64,000 bases of DNA from contig NC_133108.1 of assembly GCF_022965805.1 (NCBI RefSeq), positions 20,861,545 through 20,925,544 on the forward strand, in the 5' to 3' direction. The notes beneath the pieces are model-generated. The model saw only the letters and a list, made by a program, of their open reading frames with translations. It had not been told where the DNA came from and made no database searches. This stretch comes from Primulina eburnea. Taxonomy: Eukaryota > Streptophyta > Magnoliopsida > Lamiales > Gesneriaceae. The stretch's first letter is position 1. Every line of letters begins with the position of its first letter. This document shows positions 33,741 through 46,885 of the stretch, piece by piece. Made by a program: the position numbers and the translations under genes.

Positions 33741-36700
33741 CTAGAACAATTCTGGATGCTCTGACCGCATGCGACTCTCTAGTTCCCAAGTAGCTTCTTC
33801 AGTACCTCGGCGTTGCCACTGCACTAAGACAAGAGGAATAGTCTTATTCCGCAGTACCTTATCCTTCCGGTCTAAGATCGAAACCGGTCTTTCCACAAAA
33901 GACAAATCCTGATTCAACTGAACTTCTGTCGGATGCAAAACATGAGACTCATCCGCTACGTATCGTCTCAACAAGGACACATGAAACACATTGTGAACAC
34001 TAGACAGATACGGTGGCAAAGCTAATCTGTAGGCCAAATCTCCCACACATTCTAAGATCTCAAAAGGACCAATGAATCTCGGAGATAGCTTACCCTTGAG
34101 TCCAAATCTCAGAATCCTCCGAAAAGGTGATACCTTGAGAAAAACTTTCTCGCCTGCATCAAAATGAAGAGGTCTGCGCTTGGTGTTCGCATAACTCGCT
34201 TGTCGATCCTGAGCAGTCTTAATCCGTTGTTTGATCACAAGAACTTTGTCCATGGCCTGCTGAATCAATTCTGGACCCTCGACCTGTCGTTCTCCGACTT
34301 CCTCCCAGAACAGAGGAGTACGACAACGTCGACCATACAATGCTTCAAACGGAGACATACCAATACTCCTATGAAAACTGTTGTTGTATGCAAACTCTAT
34401 CAGTGACAGATGATCCTTCCAAGCTGGCCCGAAATCCATCACACAAGATCTCAACATATCCTCAAGAGTACGAATAGTCCTCTCTGACTGACCGTCAGTC
34501 TCTGGGTGATATGCAGTACTCAAACTCAAGGTAGTGCCCAAAGCTTGCTGAAAGCTGCCCCAAAATCTAGACGTAAATCGAGGATCTCTGTCACTAACGA
34601 TACTCACGGGCACACCATGAAACCGTACAATCTCCTGAATGTACAACCGTGCCATCCGATCGAAAGTGAAATCTCTGTTATACGGAAGAAAATGGGCAGA
34701 CTTAGTAAGCCGATCCACTACCACCCAGATAGCATCTCTATTCCCCGCAGACATAGGCAAGTGAGTCACGAAGTCCATCGTGATATGCTCCCACTTCCAC
34801 TCCGGAATAGGAAGATTCTGCAACAAACCTCCAGGTCGTCGATACTCAGCCTTCACCTGCTGACAGACAAGGCACTTGGAGACATACTGATAAACATTAC
34901 GTTTCATACCTTTCCACCAAAATCGAGTCCTCAAATCCTTATACATCTTGTTGCTCCCTGGATGAACACTCAACTTGCTACGATGAGCCTGGGACAAAAT
35001 CTCCTCCCTCAAAGTGTCATCTTCCGGTACAACAACACGACCAGATAAGCACAAAAGACCCTCGGACTGATAGTGGAATCCAGAAGTATTATCTCCATCA
35101 GCCAACCGAGCTAATTTCTGAACCTTAGAATCAGACATCTGAGCATCTCTAATCCGAGAATACAAAACTGGCTCGGACAAAATAGTAGCTATACGGATAC
35201 TCTCTGTCCCCTTCCGATGCTTACAATTGAATCCCATCGAACAGAAATCCTGAATAATCCCAGATACAGCACAAGTCTGAAGAGCAAATAACCTCACCTT
35301 GCGACTGAGAGCATCGGCCGTGAGATTCGCAGATCCTGGATGATACTTGATCTCACAATCGTAATCCTTGAGTAGATCCATCCAACGACGCTGACGCATG
35401 TTCAACTCAGCCTGAGTGAACAGATACTTCAAACTCTTATGATCAGTGAAGATCTCAAATCGCTCACCATACAGATAATGGCGCCAGATTTTTAAAGCAA
35501 AAACGATCGCTGCTAATTCCAGATCATGAACAGGATAGTTTTCCTCATGAGGCTTTAACTGTCTCGACGCATAAGCAATCACATGCTCATTCTGCATTAG
35601 AACACACCCTAGTCCCTGTAAAGAGGCATCGGTGTAAACACTGAAACCACCAGATCCAGACGGTAAAGCCAAAATAGGCGCAGATGTCAAACGTCTGCGA
35701 AGTTCCAAGAAACTCTCTTCGCACTCTGATGTCCACTCAAATGAAACATCTTTCCGAGTGAGCTGAGTGAGTGACTTAGCAATCTGAGAGAAGTTGACAA
35801 TGAAACGGCGATAATACCCAGCCAATCCCAGAAAACTGCGGATCTCGGCTACTGTCGTCGGACGCGACCAGTTCAACACCGCTTCCACCTTACTTGGGTC
35901 AACTGAAACTCCCTCGCTAGAAATGACATGACCAAGGAATACAACCCTGTCAATCCAAAACTCACATTTACTCAACTTCGCATAAAGCTGATTCTCGCGA
36001 AGTGTCTGTAAAATAATCCTTAAGTGTTGTGCGTGTTCTTGCTGATCATGCGAATAGATTAAGATATCATCTATAAACACCACAACAAACTTATCCAAGA
36101 AATCCCGAAATACCCGATTCATCAGATCCATAAAAACTGCTGGTGCATTCGTCACCCCAAAAGGCATAACCAGAAACTCATAATGCCCATACCTGGTCCT
36201 GAATGCAGTCTTCGATATATCTCCCTGATGAACTCGAAGCTGATGATAACCAGACCTTAAATCAATTTTGGAATACACAGAGGTACCTTGCAGTTGATCA
36301 AATAAATCATCAATCCGTGGCAACGGATACTTATTCTTTATCGTAGCACGATTCAACTGCCGATAATCTATGCAGAGCCGCATAGAACCATCCTTCTTTT
36401 TGACAAAAAGAACTGGTGCTCCCCACGGGGACACACTGGGTCGAATATACCCCTTGTCAAGAAGATCCTGCAACTGCTGTTTCAATTCTTGCATCTCCGA
36501 TGGAGCTAAACGATAAGGAGCTCTAGAGATTGGTGCCGTGCCTGGCACTAAATCAATGCCGAAATCCACTTCCCGAACGGGAGGAAAACCAGGAATCTCC
36601 TCGGGAAAAACATCCGGAAAATCGCAAACCACTGGAATGTCACTGATACCGACACTATCTGCGGACGAATCAATAGCATAGATAAGGTAGCCTTCCCCGC

Positions 36701-38168
36701 CCGACTCTAAAGCACGACAGGCTTTCAGAGCAGAAACCACAGGCATCGGGGGTCGCGCTCCCTCTCCATAGAAAAACCAACTGTCGCCCTCAACTGGACG
36801 AAACTGCACAAACTTCTGATAACAGTCCACAGTAGCTCTAAACACAGTCAGCACATCTATTCCCAGAATGCAATCAAAATCCTCCATCGCAAGAATCATC
36901 AAATTAGCAGTTAAAATATTTCCATCAAATTCTAGAGGACAACCCATAACTAGACGTTTAGCTAGCACCGAATGACCCATCGGCGTGGAAACAGATACCA
37001 CAACGTCCAAAGAAGTGAAAGGTAACTTATGACGCTTAGCAAATCTCGCAGATATGAATGAATGCGATACACCAGTATCAATGAGAACGTAAGCAGGTAA
37101 TCCACATAATAAAAACACACCTGCGATAACTCTCTCGTTCTCCTCAGCCGCCTGATCCTGGTTAAGAGCAAAGACCTGCCCTTGAGTACGCGGTCGGAGG
37201 TTAGAACCCTGAGTAGACTGTCCCTGCTGTGGCCTCTGATGAACTGAAGCCTGAGAACCAGATCCTGATCCTCCGCCCGTCTGTGGACAATCTCTCTTCA
37301 TGTGGCCCATCTCACCGCACTTGTAACAAGCACCCGCAACCTTGCGACAACGTTCCGTCGGATGATCCTTCCCGCAGTGCTGACACGGGCCCCTCTTCTT
37401 CCCAAAATGGTGAACTCCTCCCGATCCAGAGGAAGAAGAAGTAGATCCAGCTTTCTTGAATGCTTGGGCGCGGGGACCCAAAGAACTAGTAGGACGAGCA
37501 GACTGCATGGCTCGACCTCTCAGCAAACTGCCCTCAGCCTGGCGACAACGATTCACAAGGCCCTCATACGATGTCGGATCATCGCAGACAACAACCCGAT
37601 CATAAATCTCCTGATTGAGGCCCTGAAGAAAATGGTTATACTTGGCACTAGCATTGTCACTGACATGCGGAACATACGGAAGCAACTCAAAGAACTTCTG
37701 CTGATACTCATCAACAGACAAACTTCCCTGCTTCAGATTGATCAACTCAATCGCCTTGGTCTGCAGAAGAGCTGGCGGAAAGTAAAGCAACATGAATGCG
37801 GCTCGGAAATCGACCCAAAGAACTCGACCCTGTCGCTGAACTATCGGTGCAGAGGTAGACCTCCACCACTTGCGCGCACCACCCTCCAGCAAGAAATCAA
37901 GGGTATCAATCTGCTGCTCCGCCGAGCACTGAAAAGTCTTGAAGCAGCTCTCCATCCTCTCAAGCCAGTTTTCTGCAACATCCGGAGTCTCACCGCCCGA
38001 AAGAGGTTTCGGCCCCATCTGCAAGAACCGATGCATACTAAAACTCCGAGGCTCATCACGACGGTGTTGACGACGTTCTCGATGCTCTCGACGACGCTCC
38101 CGATCGTCGCGGTCTCCCCAGCGTCCAACGCTGCCATGACTACTAGCATCGTCGTCAAAACCAGACAT
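33741..38168 (-). CDS. gag-pol: GyE gag-pol polyprotein, 1475 aa, intact
   Basis: A single frame from ATG at 38168 to the stop at 33741-33743. Approximate residues: Arg/Asp-rich N-terminus 1-45; gag core 60-215; two zinc-binding motifs [13 protein letters not shown] (262-274) and [14 protein letters not shown] (281-294); protease with [11 protein letters not shown] (D364). RT is 550-750 with FIDD at 698-701. RNase H has TDAS at 846-849. Integrase has H1062, H1069, C1099, C1102 and the D1132, D1193, E1229 triad. The chromodomain-like C-terminus is about 1427-1473 ([17 protein letters not shown]). Gag and pol are fused in one frame, as in plant chromoviruses of the Tekay/Del group, whose chromodomain-like tail is thought to guide integration. 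The protease triplet is DTGV rather than the usual DTGA. No stop or frameshift is present. Confidence 0.97.
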   Translation of the reverse strand: MSGFDDDASSHGSVGRWGDRDDRERRREHRERRQHRRDEPRSFSMHRFLQMGPKPLSGGETPDVAENWLERMESCFKTFQCSAEQQIDTLDFLLEGGARKWWRSTSAPIVQRQGRVLWVDFRAAFMLLYFPPALLQTKAIELINLKQGSLSVDEYQQKFFELLPYVPHVSDNASAKYNHFLQGLNQEIYDRVVVCDDPTSYEGLVNRCRQAEGSLLRGRAMQSARPTSSLGPRAQAFKKAGSTSSSSGSGGVHHFGKKRGPCQHCGKDHPTERCRKVAGACYKCGEMGHMKRDCPQTGGGSGSGSQASVHQRPQQGQSTQGSNLRPRTQGQVFALNQDQAAEENERVIAGVFLLCGLPAYVLIDTGVSHSFISARFAKRHKLPFTSLDVVVSVSTPMGHSVLAKRLVMGCPLEFDGNILTANLMILAMEDFDCILGIDVLTVFRATVDCYQKFVQFRPVEGDSWFFYGEGARPPMPVVSALKACRALESGGEGYLIYAIDSSADSVGISDIPVVCDFPDVFPEEIPGFPPVREVDFGIDLVPGTAPISRAPYRLAPSEMQELKQQLQDLLDKGYIRPSVSPWGAPVLFVKKKDGSMRLCIDYRQLNRATIKNKYPLPRIDDLFDQLQGTSVYSKIDLRSGYHQLRVHQGDISKTAFRTRYGHYEFLVMPFGVTNAPAVFMDLMNRVFRDFLDKFVVVFIDDILIYSHDQQEHAQHLRIILQTLRENQLYAKLSKCEFWIDRVVFLGHVISSEGVSVDPSKVEAVLNWSRPTTVAEIRSFLGLAGYYRRFIVNFSQIAKSLTQLTRKDVSFEWTSECEESFLELRRRLTSAPILALPSGSGGFSVYTDASLQGLGCVLMQNEHVIAYASRQLKPHEENYPVHDLELAAIVFALKIWRHYLYGERFEIFTDHKSLKYLFTQAELNMRQRRWMDLLKDYDCEIKYHPGSANLTADALSRKVRLFALQTCAVSGIIQDFCSMGFNCKHRKGTESIRIATILSEPVLYSRIRDAQMSDSKVQKLARLADGDNTSGFHYQSEGLLCLSGRVVVPEDDTLREEILSQAHRSKLSVHPGSNKMYKDLRTRFWWKGMKRNVYQYVSKCLVCQQVKAEYRRPGGLLQNLPIPEWKWEHITMDFVTHLPMSAGNRDAIWVVVDRLTKSAHFLPYNRDFTFDRMARLYIQEIVRFHGVPVSIVSDRDPRFTSRFWGSFQQALGTTLSLSTAYHPETDGQSERTIRTLEDMLRSCVMDFGPAWKDHLSLIEFAYNNSFHRSIGMSPFEALYGRRCRTPLFWEEVGERQVEGPELIQQAMDKVLVIKQRIKTAQDRQASYANTKRRPLHFDAGEKVFLKVSPFRRILRFGLKGKLSPRFIGPFEILECVGDLAYRLALPPYLSSVHNVFHVSLLRRYVADESHVLHPTEVQLNQDLSFVERPVSILDRKDKVLRNKTIPLVLVQWQRRGTEEATWELESRMRSEHPELF

Positions 38169-38239
38169 CTCTTAGCTACAAAAGTTACCAGAGATTAAAC
38201 CCAAAAGAACAGTTCTAAATCCCAAAATCTTAATACCAT

Positions 38240-38251
38240 GCTCTGATACCA
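38240..38251 (-). other. GyE primer-binding site
   Basis: Minus-strand TGGTATCAGAGC, four bases from the 5' LTR. Confidence 0.95.
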
Positions 38252-38255
38252 TAAA

Positions 38256-39595
38256 TGTAGTGACCCGTTCCAGAATCACCTACTAATCAGAACTTAAGCA
38301 TGCAAAATTAACATTTAAAACTGAATCAGGTAAACAGCGGAAAAACAGTAATACAACCCAATCGAATCTGTAAGTACAAAATGCTTAAACAACCAGATCG
38401 AACTAAATTCTAAGAACAAATACCAACAACTACAGGTCAACCTCTGCCAGCTCCCTGTCCACTCCCTCCTGGACCGTCCAACCTGAGACCTGCCCCATCG
38501 AATAGGGTGTCCAAAACAGAGATAAACCGAGGACGTGAGCATAAAACGCTCAGTACCGAAAGCATGAGTATACAAGACTATGACATGCATGTATGCAAAA
38601 TGTACTGGATACCAGGATCTGGGTATATCGAAAATACTGCTCAGGTAAATGACGTCAAGGTATGTAGCACTCTGCGTCGTCGCACCAGGAGGTGGCTCCC
38701 ATACCAAAATAAACCTGTGGATATACCGGTGACCTGACCACCGTCGGCCAACGGGGTCCAACCATCCACAATAAACGAGGGCTGAGCACCCTCTCAACAG
38801 GCTATCTCAAAGATAATCAGGCTCAACATGATTATGCAAATGCCGCATAATAAACCATGCATCATATGACAGATAATAATGCAACATATAAACATGCAAC
38901 ACATAGTAAAGCATACTCAATCCTGCTATCTCGGATAGTACTTTCGTACCTCAAACCAGTAGATCCTAGCAATCAGCCCTAGAATCAAGCCTACAATCCA
39001 AGTGATACCATATCACTAAACCACATCTAAAAGCCTTAACTAGACTAATAGATACTCCCAAATCTCAAAGGGAACCCAGAACTATACCTGCGTCCGTAGT
39101 CAGCCCACTGATGCCGCTAGCCCCCAACTAGAGCACAGCTCCGCTACAAAACCAGTAGCTCCCCGCTAGTGCCCGAACCTCGGGAAAAGACTAGAAACCC
39201 ATCAGAAACGACTAAAACGCTCTGGAACTCTCGGAATTGGCGAGTGAAAAGTGAAGCCTCGCGCTTCTATTTATAGACAACGATCGGAAGATCCGATCCA
39301 CTTCGGAAGATCCGATCCGGTGCACTTCGGAAGATCCGATCCACTTCGGAAGATCCGAACTCTGCATGTCTTCCACGTGTCCAGCCACCTGTCTTCGGAC
39401 GATCCGAACCCTGATCGGACGATCCGAACTCTGACATGACATGACTCGTCTGACTCCGAACAGAACGGTCCATCCGAACCCACTTCGGACGATCCGAACC
39501 AACTTCGGACGATCCGAACCCGGTTCGGTCCTTCCGATCCCACCGAAATACAATTAATCCAATAATTAACTCAAATTAGGCATCGGGATACTACA
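38256..39595 (-). repeat. GyE 5' LTR
   Basis: 1340 bp, almost identical to 32263-33602. It would drive transcription toward lower coordinates. Confidence 0.97.
39268..39540 (-). promoter_or_regulatory. GyE U3 palindrome array and TATA box
   Basis: A TATA box (TATAAATA on the minus strand) lies at 39268-39275. Immediately upstream (higher coordinates), 39281-39540 holds about ten copies of TTCGGAAGATCCGATCC- or TTCGGACGATCCGAACC-type near-palindromes. The same layout is at 33275-33547 in the 3' LTR. Confidence 0.7.
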
Positions 39596-39669
39596 ATCCC
39601 TATCTGTTCGAAAATCTAGAAAATTCAAGTTTCAGGGACGAAACTTCAAATAAGGAGGGAGGAATGTAA
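39596..39669 (+). pseudogene. pol: GyD pol C-terminal end beyond GyE
   Basis: After the ATCCC duplication the pol frame resumes with YLFENLENSSFRDETS. It reads through the purine tract (39652-39664) and stops at TAA inside the first bases of the 3' LTR. Confidence 0.7.
39652..39664 (+). other. GyD polypurine tract
   Basis: AAGGAGGGAGGAA next to the 3' LTR at 39665. Confidence 0.9.
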
Positions 39670-41245
39670 GAATATGATTTATTATTATCAATTATCAGTA
39701 TTAGTATTATATTTATTAGGTATTATGGAGTTCAAAACATTGACAAACATGAGCTCAAAACATTGAAAAACAAGAGTCCAAAACATTGAAAAACAATTGT
39801 GCCCAAATTTTTGACTAAAATAATTAAAATATTTTAAAGCATGCATTAAATTATAAGAATTATTCTCCAATCTTACCTATAAATAGATGTTTTGAGAATG
39901 AGGGAAGACACACCATAAACCTCTCAAACCAAAGCATGAATGAAGCTTGAACACCATCAACCTTTTCTTGAGTGATATTTTCGAGCTAGAAATTCTGTTC
40001 ATTTTCGAAAGAAACTTCCAGTCCAACAGTTACTTCAAATCTAATCTCCACCGTTCATATTACACTTTCATATGTTTTAAACATCATATCAAAATTTCAG
40101 CCTCATCCATACGGTCAAATTTTTGTGAAAACCTTCGGCAAGAAAACTGCTCGGATTTCAAAGGAGTTTAGCTAATTTACGGATTTTCGGACGATAAATT
40201 CCAGCTTGTTTCTTCCGTAATTTTGGAACACATTTCTGTAAGTGGGCTTATGTTTTAAATTATTTAAGAATGTTTTCGAAAATTCGATCGACATGATACA
40301 TTCCTTCGATTTGATATATGAATATTTCGTTTCGATAAATTATTAAGCATGTTTAAATCAATTCCAAGTACATGTTCCTTTCGTTTCAAAATTATGTTGT
40401 CTTCGTTTCATGTTATATTCTAATATATATTCTTAAACACCAAATTGGTGTATTCTAAGAATTATGTTTAAAGGCACTGTTATGATTCAAGTTAGAAATG
40501 GTAAAAAGGAAAATTTTTCTAAAACATGATAAGATATGACAAGTTTATGGCCCTGATGCGGTGGGTAATAATAACCGATATATGGCCTCAACCCTTAGAG
40601 GAATTACATATAGGGGACTGATCAGTAACACCATGTAATAAGATGAAATAACAGTGCAATACGAATAATATATGATATGTCTATATGCATATGATAAGTT
40701 ATGTTTGCTCATTGTTAATACAATGTCTTGATTTTTTTATGAATAATTATTGTGACATGAAGTTCATTTAATATTTACATAAATATATATAAGTTATGTC
40801 GTATCTATCATTTTGTCTATTTATTGTTCCGACGTTTGTTAAGACACGGAAAATTTTGGATTGTTAAGATCTATATATGTATATCCTCGTGTTATTGTGA
40901 TCGATCGGCCCCCACTTGCTGAGTATTTCACATAATACTCACCCTTACACCTCTCACTCTCAGATAAGAATGAAAAACAAGTTGAAGAAGAAGAGTAAAT
41001 TCATTTCTGGGGATGGTAACAAGGTTTCAGTTGATCAAGGCATACTTTGGAATTTGGCTATCTTTTATTTTTACGTTGTTTGCATCCGCACTCGTTTGTT
41101 AAGTTAATTACGTTTTAAAGACAATGTATGTTTTATGAAAAAGACTGGTTTGGTTGTACACTGTGCTACGAGGCTTGTTGATTTACGATTGAATAATTGT
41201 AAAACAACGCTGGATGTCAACTCACCCCGGTATCGGGACGTGACA
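39665..41245 (+). repeat. GyD 3' LTR
   Basis: About 1581 bp; matches 25177-26779 apart from one missing U3 unit and scattered substitutions. Ends ...GGGACGTGACA. Confidence 0.95.
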
Positions 41246-41250
41246 CTCTC

Positions 41251-41976
41251 TGCTTCACTGTTAGGACACATCTCGGAGGATAACTTGAAGTTAACAAGAA
41301 GAGGGCTTGATATTGGCTTACTATCTTGCATGTTGAAGCATTGCAAGACTTTCTTCAAATAATTTTTCTAGGAAAGCCAAATCTTTTTGTTACTTCTGTC
41401 TCGGTGAACTTGCATCCCTAGAATCTTTTTTGCTGGTCCCAAGTCCTTCATATCAAATTCTCTAGCCAACTGTTCCTTCAATCCTTGGACCTGATCTTTG
41501 TTGGGACCTGCTACCAACATGTCGTTCACATACAACAACAAAATAATATAATCATCACCAGACCTCTTGAACTCGGCGCCTGTTTGAGACCATACAGAGA
41601 TTTGTTCAACCTGAAAACCAAGTTCTCTTTGCCTTTTTTCCGTAAAACCTTCTGGCTGGAGCATATAGATTTCTTCTTCAAGATCTCCATGAAGAAATTC
41701 CGTTTTTACATCTAACTGTTCTATATGTAGGTGAAACACCGCACACAATGCCAAAACTACTCTGACTGTTGTAAGCCGAACCATATGAGAAAATATTTCA
41801 TTGAAGTCAATGCCTTCTTTCTGAGCATACCTTTTTACCACCAATCTAGCACGATACCGCTCCACTTGGTTATTGTCATCACGCTTGATCTTATAGACCC
41901 ATCTGTTTCCAATGGCTTTCCTCCTACGTGGTAGTGTAACCAGATCCCAAGTTTTATTCCTGTCTAATTCCTCCAA
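41251..41976 (-). pseudogene. pol: CoB reverse transcriptase (N-terminal and central part)
   Basis: The minus strand encodes the copia RT start (NKTWDLVTLPRRRKAIGNRWV), then RYRARLVVKRYAQKEGIDF, then LDVKTEFLHGDLEEEIYM. A deletion of roughly 35 residues follows, where the usual LYGLKQAPR...W segment is replaced by a shifted remnant. The catalytic box reads YVND rather than YVDD (about 41515). It ends with DLGPAKKILGMQV and the region before SSEMCPNSEAE, which GyD interrupts. Confidence 0.88.
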
Positions 41977-43405
41977 TTATTCTTGCATTCCTATCATCCA
42001 CAAAGATACATCCGAGTGTTGAGTAGCCTCGTGGAAACTCGATGGCTCACCATCCTCTGATAATAGACAACATGCAATGTTGCTTTCAGTGACATAATCT
42101 GAAAGCCAACCTGATAGTCTTCTGTCTCGAGTTGACTGCCTCACATTGGAAACATCAGACTCAATATGTTCTTGTTCTTCGTGCTCTGGTACTGCTTCAC
42201 AACAAACTTGACCTTCGTCCTTCTTATTTTCCATCTGAAAAATAGTAGTTTCTGAATTCGACGTGCCTCTGTCTCCCTTTACTTTATCTTCCTCGAAGAT
42301 AACATCCCTGTTGATGACAAGCTTGTGAACAGTAGGATCCCACAAGCGAAGCCCCTTTACTCCATCAGCATAACCCAAGAAGATACATTTTCTGGATTTC
42401 GAATCAAACTTTGATCTTTCTTGCTCATTGTACAAAACGTACACCAGACTTCCAAATGTATGTAAATGAGAATAATCTATAGGCTTCCCGGTCCACATCT
42501 CCATCGGAGTCTCCAGATCAATCGCCACTGAAGGAGAACGATTGATAATATAACAAGCGGTTTTAACTGTTTCTGCCCAAAATGACTTGTCTAGACCCGC
42601 AGTCCTAAACATAGCTCTTGTTCTATCCAACAAGGTTCTATTCATCCGCTCCGTCACTCCATTCTGTTGAGGTGTGTAAGCCATCAAAAACTGTCTTTTG
42701 ATGCCCTCATGTTGACAATATGCATCAAATTCGTCACTGGTATATTCTCCTCCATTTTCAGTCCTCAGACACTTGATTTTTTTTCTGAATCAAGTTCAAC
42801 TCGCGCTTTGAAATATTTGAAGATCTGGAAAACATCTGATTTCTTCTTGATCGGATACACCCAACATCTCCTATAAAAATCATCAATGAGCGAGACAAAG
42901 TATCTCGCTCCTCCTAGGGATACAACCGGTGCTTGCCAAACATCCGAATGAATCAGCTCCAATATACTTTTGCTCCTGGCAGTAGAAGTGCCAAACTTTA
43001 ATCTGTGTTTTTTACTTGTAATACAATGCTCACAAAAGGGTAGTGACACTTGTAAGTCCCGGCAACAACTTCCGTTCTGAGAGAATTTTCAACCCCCGTT
43101 CTGACATATGCCCGAGCTTTCTATGCCATAACACTGTTAGTTCTTCTCCTGAACCAATTGATGCAACAGCTAGTTCCGCCTCTTTTTGTGTTTCTCCCAA
43201 AAGTACATAAAGATTTGCAGCAACCTTTTACGCCTTCATATCCACAAGTGCGCCTTTCACAATTTTCATGATTCCGTTCTCGATACGAGTTTTGCACCCG
43301 TTGTCATCCAATTGTCCCAAGGACAAAAGATTCTTCGTCAGTCCTTTCACTTGTCGTACCTCCTGTATGGGGCGAATGGTGGCATCAAACATCTTTATTT
43401 TGATA
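41977..43405 (-). pseudogene. pol: CoB integrase
   Basis: The pre-integrase region lies near 43150-43020 (FCEHCITSKKHRLKF includes the last zinc-binding Cys pair). The core starts LIHSDVWQAPVVSLGGARYF at about 42950, with the first catalytic Asp. After a frameshift near 42765, the frame resumes with YTPQQNGVTERMNRTLLDRTR at about 42680, including the catalytic Glu. It continues through FLGYADGVKGLRLWDP to an acidic linker to RT. GyF entered at 43405/43406 (duplication GTACC). Confidence 0.9.
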
Positions 43406-43410
43406 GTACC

Positions 43411-45305
43411 TGTGGAGACCCGGACGCTAATTCATGTCTTAATCATTATTAATGTCAAATATAACAATTAAGAAAAGTGGGACTAAATTTTTTTCTTTTT
43501 AAATTATAAATGTGGAAACGTAACAGTAATCTATCTAATATACATGTCAATATCAAAGTACAAGTCATGTATTACATGTCTCTATTTCAACTAGGTTCAA
43601 TGATTATACATCTTGTGCTGAATCATATTCTGCTTCTGGCCTGGATCTCTACGCTAAATATAATCTCTCATCGTATTCTTGATCCTGATCCCACCTGTTG
43701 TCATGCACACATACAAACAAGACAACAGCCGGATAACTCCGGTGAGAATTACATTCTCCGTATAAATCATGTATACATTCATTTCATATAAACATATATA
43801 ACAGCATGAAACAGATATTCATAACATGTATCAAATTAGAAACATGAATCAATACAAACTCTGAATCACACTCTGTGACTTTTCGACTCACATGAATCAA
43901 TGCAACTCTGAATCACACTCTGTGACTCTTAGACTCTGACTCGACTCATCTTAATCTAGGGATCCCGATCTAAATAAGAACATACACCCACCTACACTCT
44001 CGATCGGGGTGGTGGTACGTTCTTATTCACGGACTTTGGCCTTTTCCGTATCGAATCTCAGCTATAGGAGCTGCTCGACTCCCCAATATCGATACGACCA
44101 AACGTCCAACGTCTTGGCAAATCAGCCACAGACTAGGCACATCCGCCCTGGCATACCTGCCAATCATCTAGGCATATCAGCCCTGGCATATCCTGCCAAA
44201 TCTCTGTGACAATGTGCAATGGTTCAGTGACGATTCCATCATTAACTGGCACCTCTTTCACGAGATTAATCGTCTACGAATAGGCGCATCCGCCTATGAC
44301 TCAATACATAAATCAATAGATCAAAGATATCAATCTCATTCAATTGCAAATATCAATGCAATAAGGTAAAGTATGTGATTTTGCGAAACTCAAGTCGAAT
44401 CTAACTTGAGTTGTGCAATCCCTCATCAACATCAATTTATACCTTTCGTTTCGTTCTGTCGATCTGACTCTGTCGAAGTCTCAAACTCACTGCCTGTCAA
44501 TTCAATCTGGCAATAACAATATCGAATACACTGTATCAATGTATAACTCAATTCAGGACCTGTTCTGATCAATACTCAAATCAAACATAATCTGATCCAT
44601 ATCAACAATATCATGATAAAATCTCAATGAATACTGAATCTTATCAAAATCAATCTACTGATGTTTCGACGGCAAAACAATACAGTCTTGATAACCCCGT
44701 CAATCTCAACATCACAGATATAATACCACAACTCACAATCGATACCAATACGAATCATAATCTTCAATAATAACAAGTCATAATATCAAATCTGTACAAT
44801 CTCGATCATATCAGTTTTGAAAAATCATAACAATTATATAAATAGTCCGTTCTTCGATCTGACTTCAATTATATACTGATCAGCATATCCAGAACACAAT
44901 ATATCAGTCAAATCATAATTCCCCCAATATCTTAATTCCAAAGAATATCAGAAGTCAATAAAACTTACGTCGTATTGTAGCTGTCGTCGCTAGGAACACG
45001 GTACTGAAGTCTGATTCAAAATCGAACTAATGGATTTGTCACAACTTGAATTCTATGATCAAGAATTGAAAATCTCCCCAAGGTCTCCTCGGTTCTTCCC
45101 TTGCTTATTCTGAAGAAATTTGAGAGGCTTGTCATATATATTGCATGTTCAAGGAGCAAGTGGCTCATCTTAGGTGCAACACGTCTCGCGCTATGCGCGA
45201 CCACCGTCGGCGCATATGCGCGAGACCTTCGAGTCTCGGCGCTTGTGTCTCGGTAGCTCGCGCATTTGCGCGCCCCATTACCGCGCATATGCGCGATACC
45301 TACTG
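43411..45305 (-). repeat. GyF 3' LTR, larger part
   Basis: Matches the beginning of 52437-54555 closely and ends in the CGCGCATATGCGCG array at about 45185-45300, where SoG entered (duplication TACTG at 45301-45305). Confidence 0.93.
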
Positions 45306-46332
45306 TGTCACACCCTTACTCTATACTTGACATGATTACAATAATCAAAATAGGTTTGAATGATATATCTATATTATGAAGAAATTCACACAACGAACAT
45401 CAATTTGACGGTTTATAAAAATTTTGACATGATGTCCCTACATTCTTGTAAAAGCCAAAAACTCAACTGAAGCAACAACATCAAGCAACAACATCAACAC
45501 GTATATACAATCGTATTCTTACATACAAACATATTCTGTATCATTATACCCCTAGACATAAACATTGTAAAACTTGTTTCAAACCTATACATTAAATTCA
45601 TTATAATACACTAGCCACCGAGGCACACACGTTGTGTGTGTCATAAATACATAGAGCTAATATATTAAAAATTCATGATATTACAACACTATGAGACCAA
45701 AAAATTTTGTACTTAATCCATGAAAGTCAAGGGACACCAAAACTTAAATAAATATTTTTGAAGCAATAATATCATCTCATGTGAAATAATGATAAACTTC
45801 AATGTAAAAGAAGTAAAAAAATAGTCAAAAGATTGTCCAAACAATATGAGAATATTATCAAACAAAAATTTATTGAATATAAAAACCTAAAATTTGTCTT
45901 CCACATTCAGATAATAAATAGAACAAAAAACAATTAAAGTTGTAATTATCTTTAAGCATTTTATGCATAAGCTAAACCCACTCTGGTCTAACATAATAAA
46001 AAAATATCCATTTTATCAAATCATATCATGGTACAATATAAACATACATAATAAATATAACAATATATTAAATCGTGCTATAAAAAATTGATATGGCAGG
46101 AAAAAATGTAAATAATTGCAAGTATTTTGCTAAAAACATGGCAAATAAAGTAGAATTGATAAACTCCTTTTATTTGATCATTTGTAATGTTTCCAAGCAT
46201 TATAAATTGAAGTATTTGATAATAAAAAATCTCACCAGAACTCAAATATTAACATAAAACAATAACAAAAAATTATAAAGCGTTGTAATGAAATTTATTA
46301 AAACTACAGGTTGTCATTAACATGTGAAAACT

Positions 46333-46698
46333 GAATTGAAAAAAATAAAGGTTATCATCAACACAGCCAAAGACAAAAATAAATAAAATAGGACTTTTTT
46401 TATACACTATGATGAAAAAGATATGAAAATTGTAAATTAACCTAAGAAGTCATACTTAAATGTCTCAGCTTTGCATCATTGTCAGAGTATAAATGAGAAA
46501 TGAGTTTTTTAAAAAACTAAAGGTTGTCATCAACACAGCCAAAGACAAAAATAAATAAAATAGCACCCTTTTGATACACTAAATATGATGAAAAAGATAT
46601 GAAAAAATTCTAGTTATGACAAAATGTAAATTAACCTAAGAAGTCATACCTAAAAGTCTCAACTTTGCATCAATGTCAAAGTATAAATGAGAAATGAG
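46333..46698. repeat. Tandem duplication inside the Helitron
   Basis: Two diverged copies, about 46333-46504 and 46505-46698. They share the blocks ACACAGCCAAAGACAAAAAT, GATGAAAAAGATATGAAAA and AACCTAAGAAGTCATAC. The second copy has a ~20-bp insertion. No coding sequence recognised. Confidence 0.75.
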
Positions 46699-46885
46699 TA
46701 CAAACTTTAGAGCACCATGTTCAATTCGCTTAATCCAATTGGATATATTATCACAAATAATTTGCTTATTGCACTTGCATGTATCAAAAAACCCAAGGTT
46801 TGATGATGTTCAATTCCAGAATTTGAATACCAGAATGGAACTAATTAGTGATGAAAAATAGACTATTACAATAAAATTTCCTCAC

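Larger units (their letters stand above)
32263..39595 (-). mobile_element. GyE: intact, very young Ty3/gypsy chromovirus
   Basis: It has two 1340-bp LTRs (32263-33602 and 38256-39595) and the target duplication ATCCC at 32258-32262 and 39596-39600. The primer site is 38240-38251 and the purine tract 33603-33615. One unbroken gag-pol frame lies at 33741-38168. By eye the LTRs differ at three sites: 32684/38677, 32754/38747 and 33556/39549. Every structural requirement for autonomous transposition is present. It lies antisense in GyD pol. Confidence 0.97.
25177..41245 (+). mobile_element. GyD: Ty3/gypsy chromovirus with an extra upstream ORF
   Basis: The LTRs are 25177-26779 and 39665-41245, with TGTAAG...GTGACA ends. 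The target duplication CTCTC is at 25172-25176 and 41246-41250. The primer site is 26786-26797 and the purine tract 39652-39664. Between them lie a coiled-coil ORF (27035-27619), gag (from 27849) and pol. GyE interrupts the last codons of pol. Each gene has only a few stops, most of them explainable by C-to-T change, so the copy is moderately old. Confidence 0.95.

Noticed and set aside
32263..39595. A 1.34-kb direct duplication 6 kb apart that could be taken for a segmental duplication or assembly artefact
   Set aside because: These are the two LTRs of GyE, with TG/CA ends and the ATCCC target duplication.
45180..45300. CRISPR-like array of palindromic repeats
   Set aside because: The context is a plant LTR; spacing is irregular, repeats are degenerate, and no cas genes are present.
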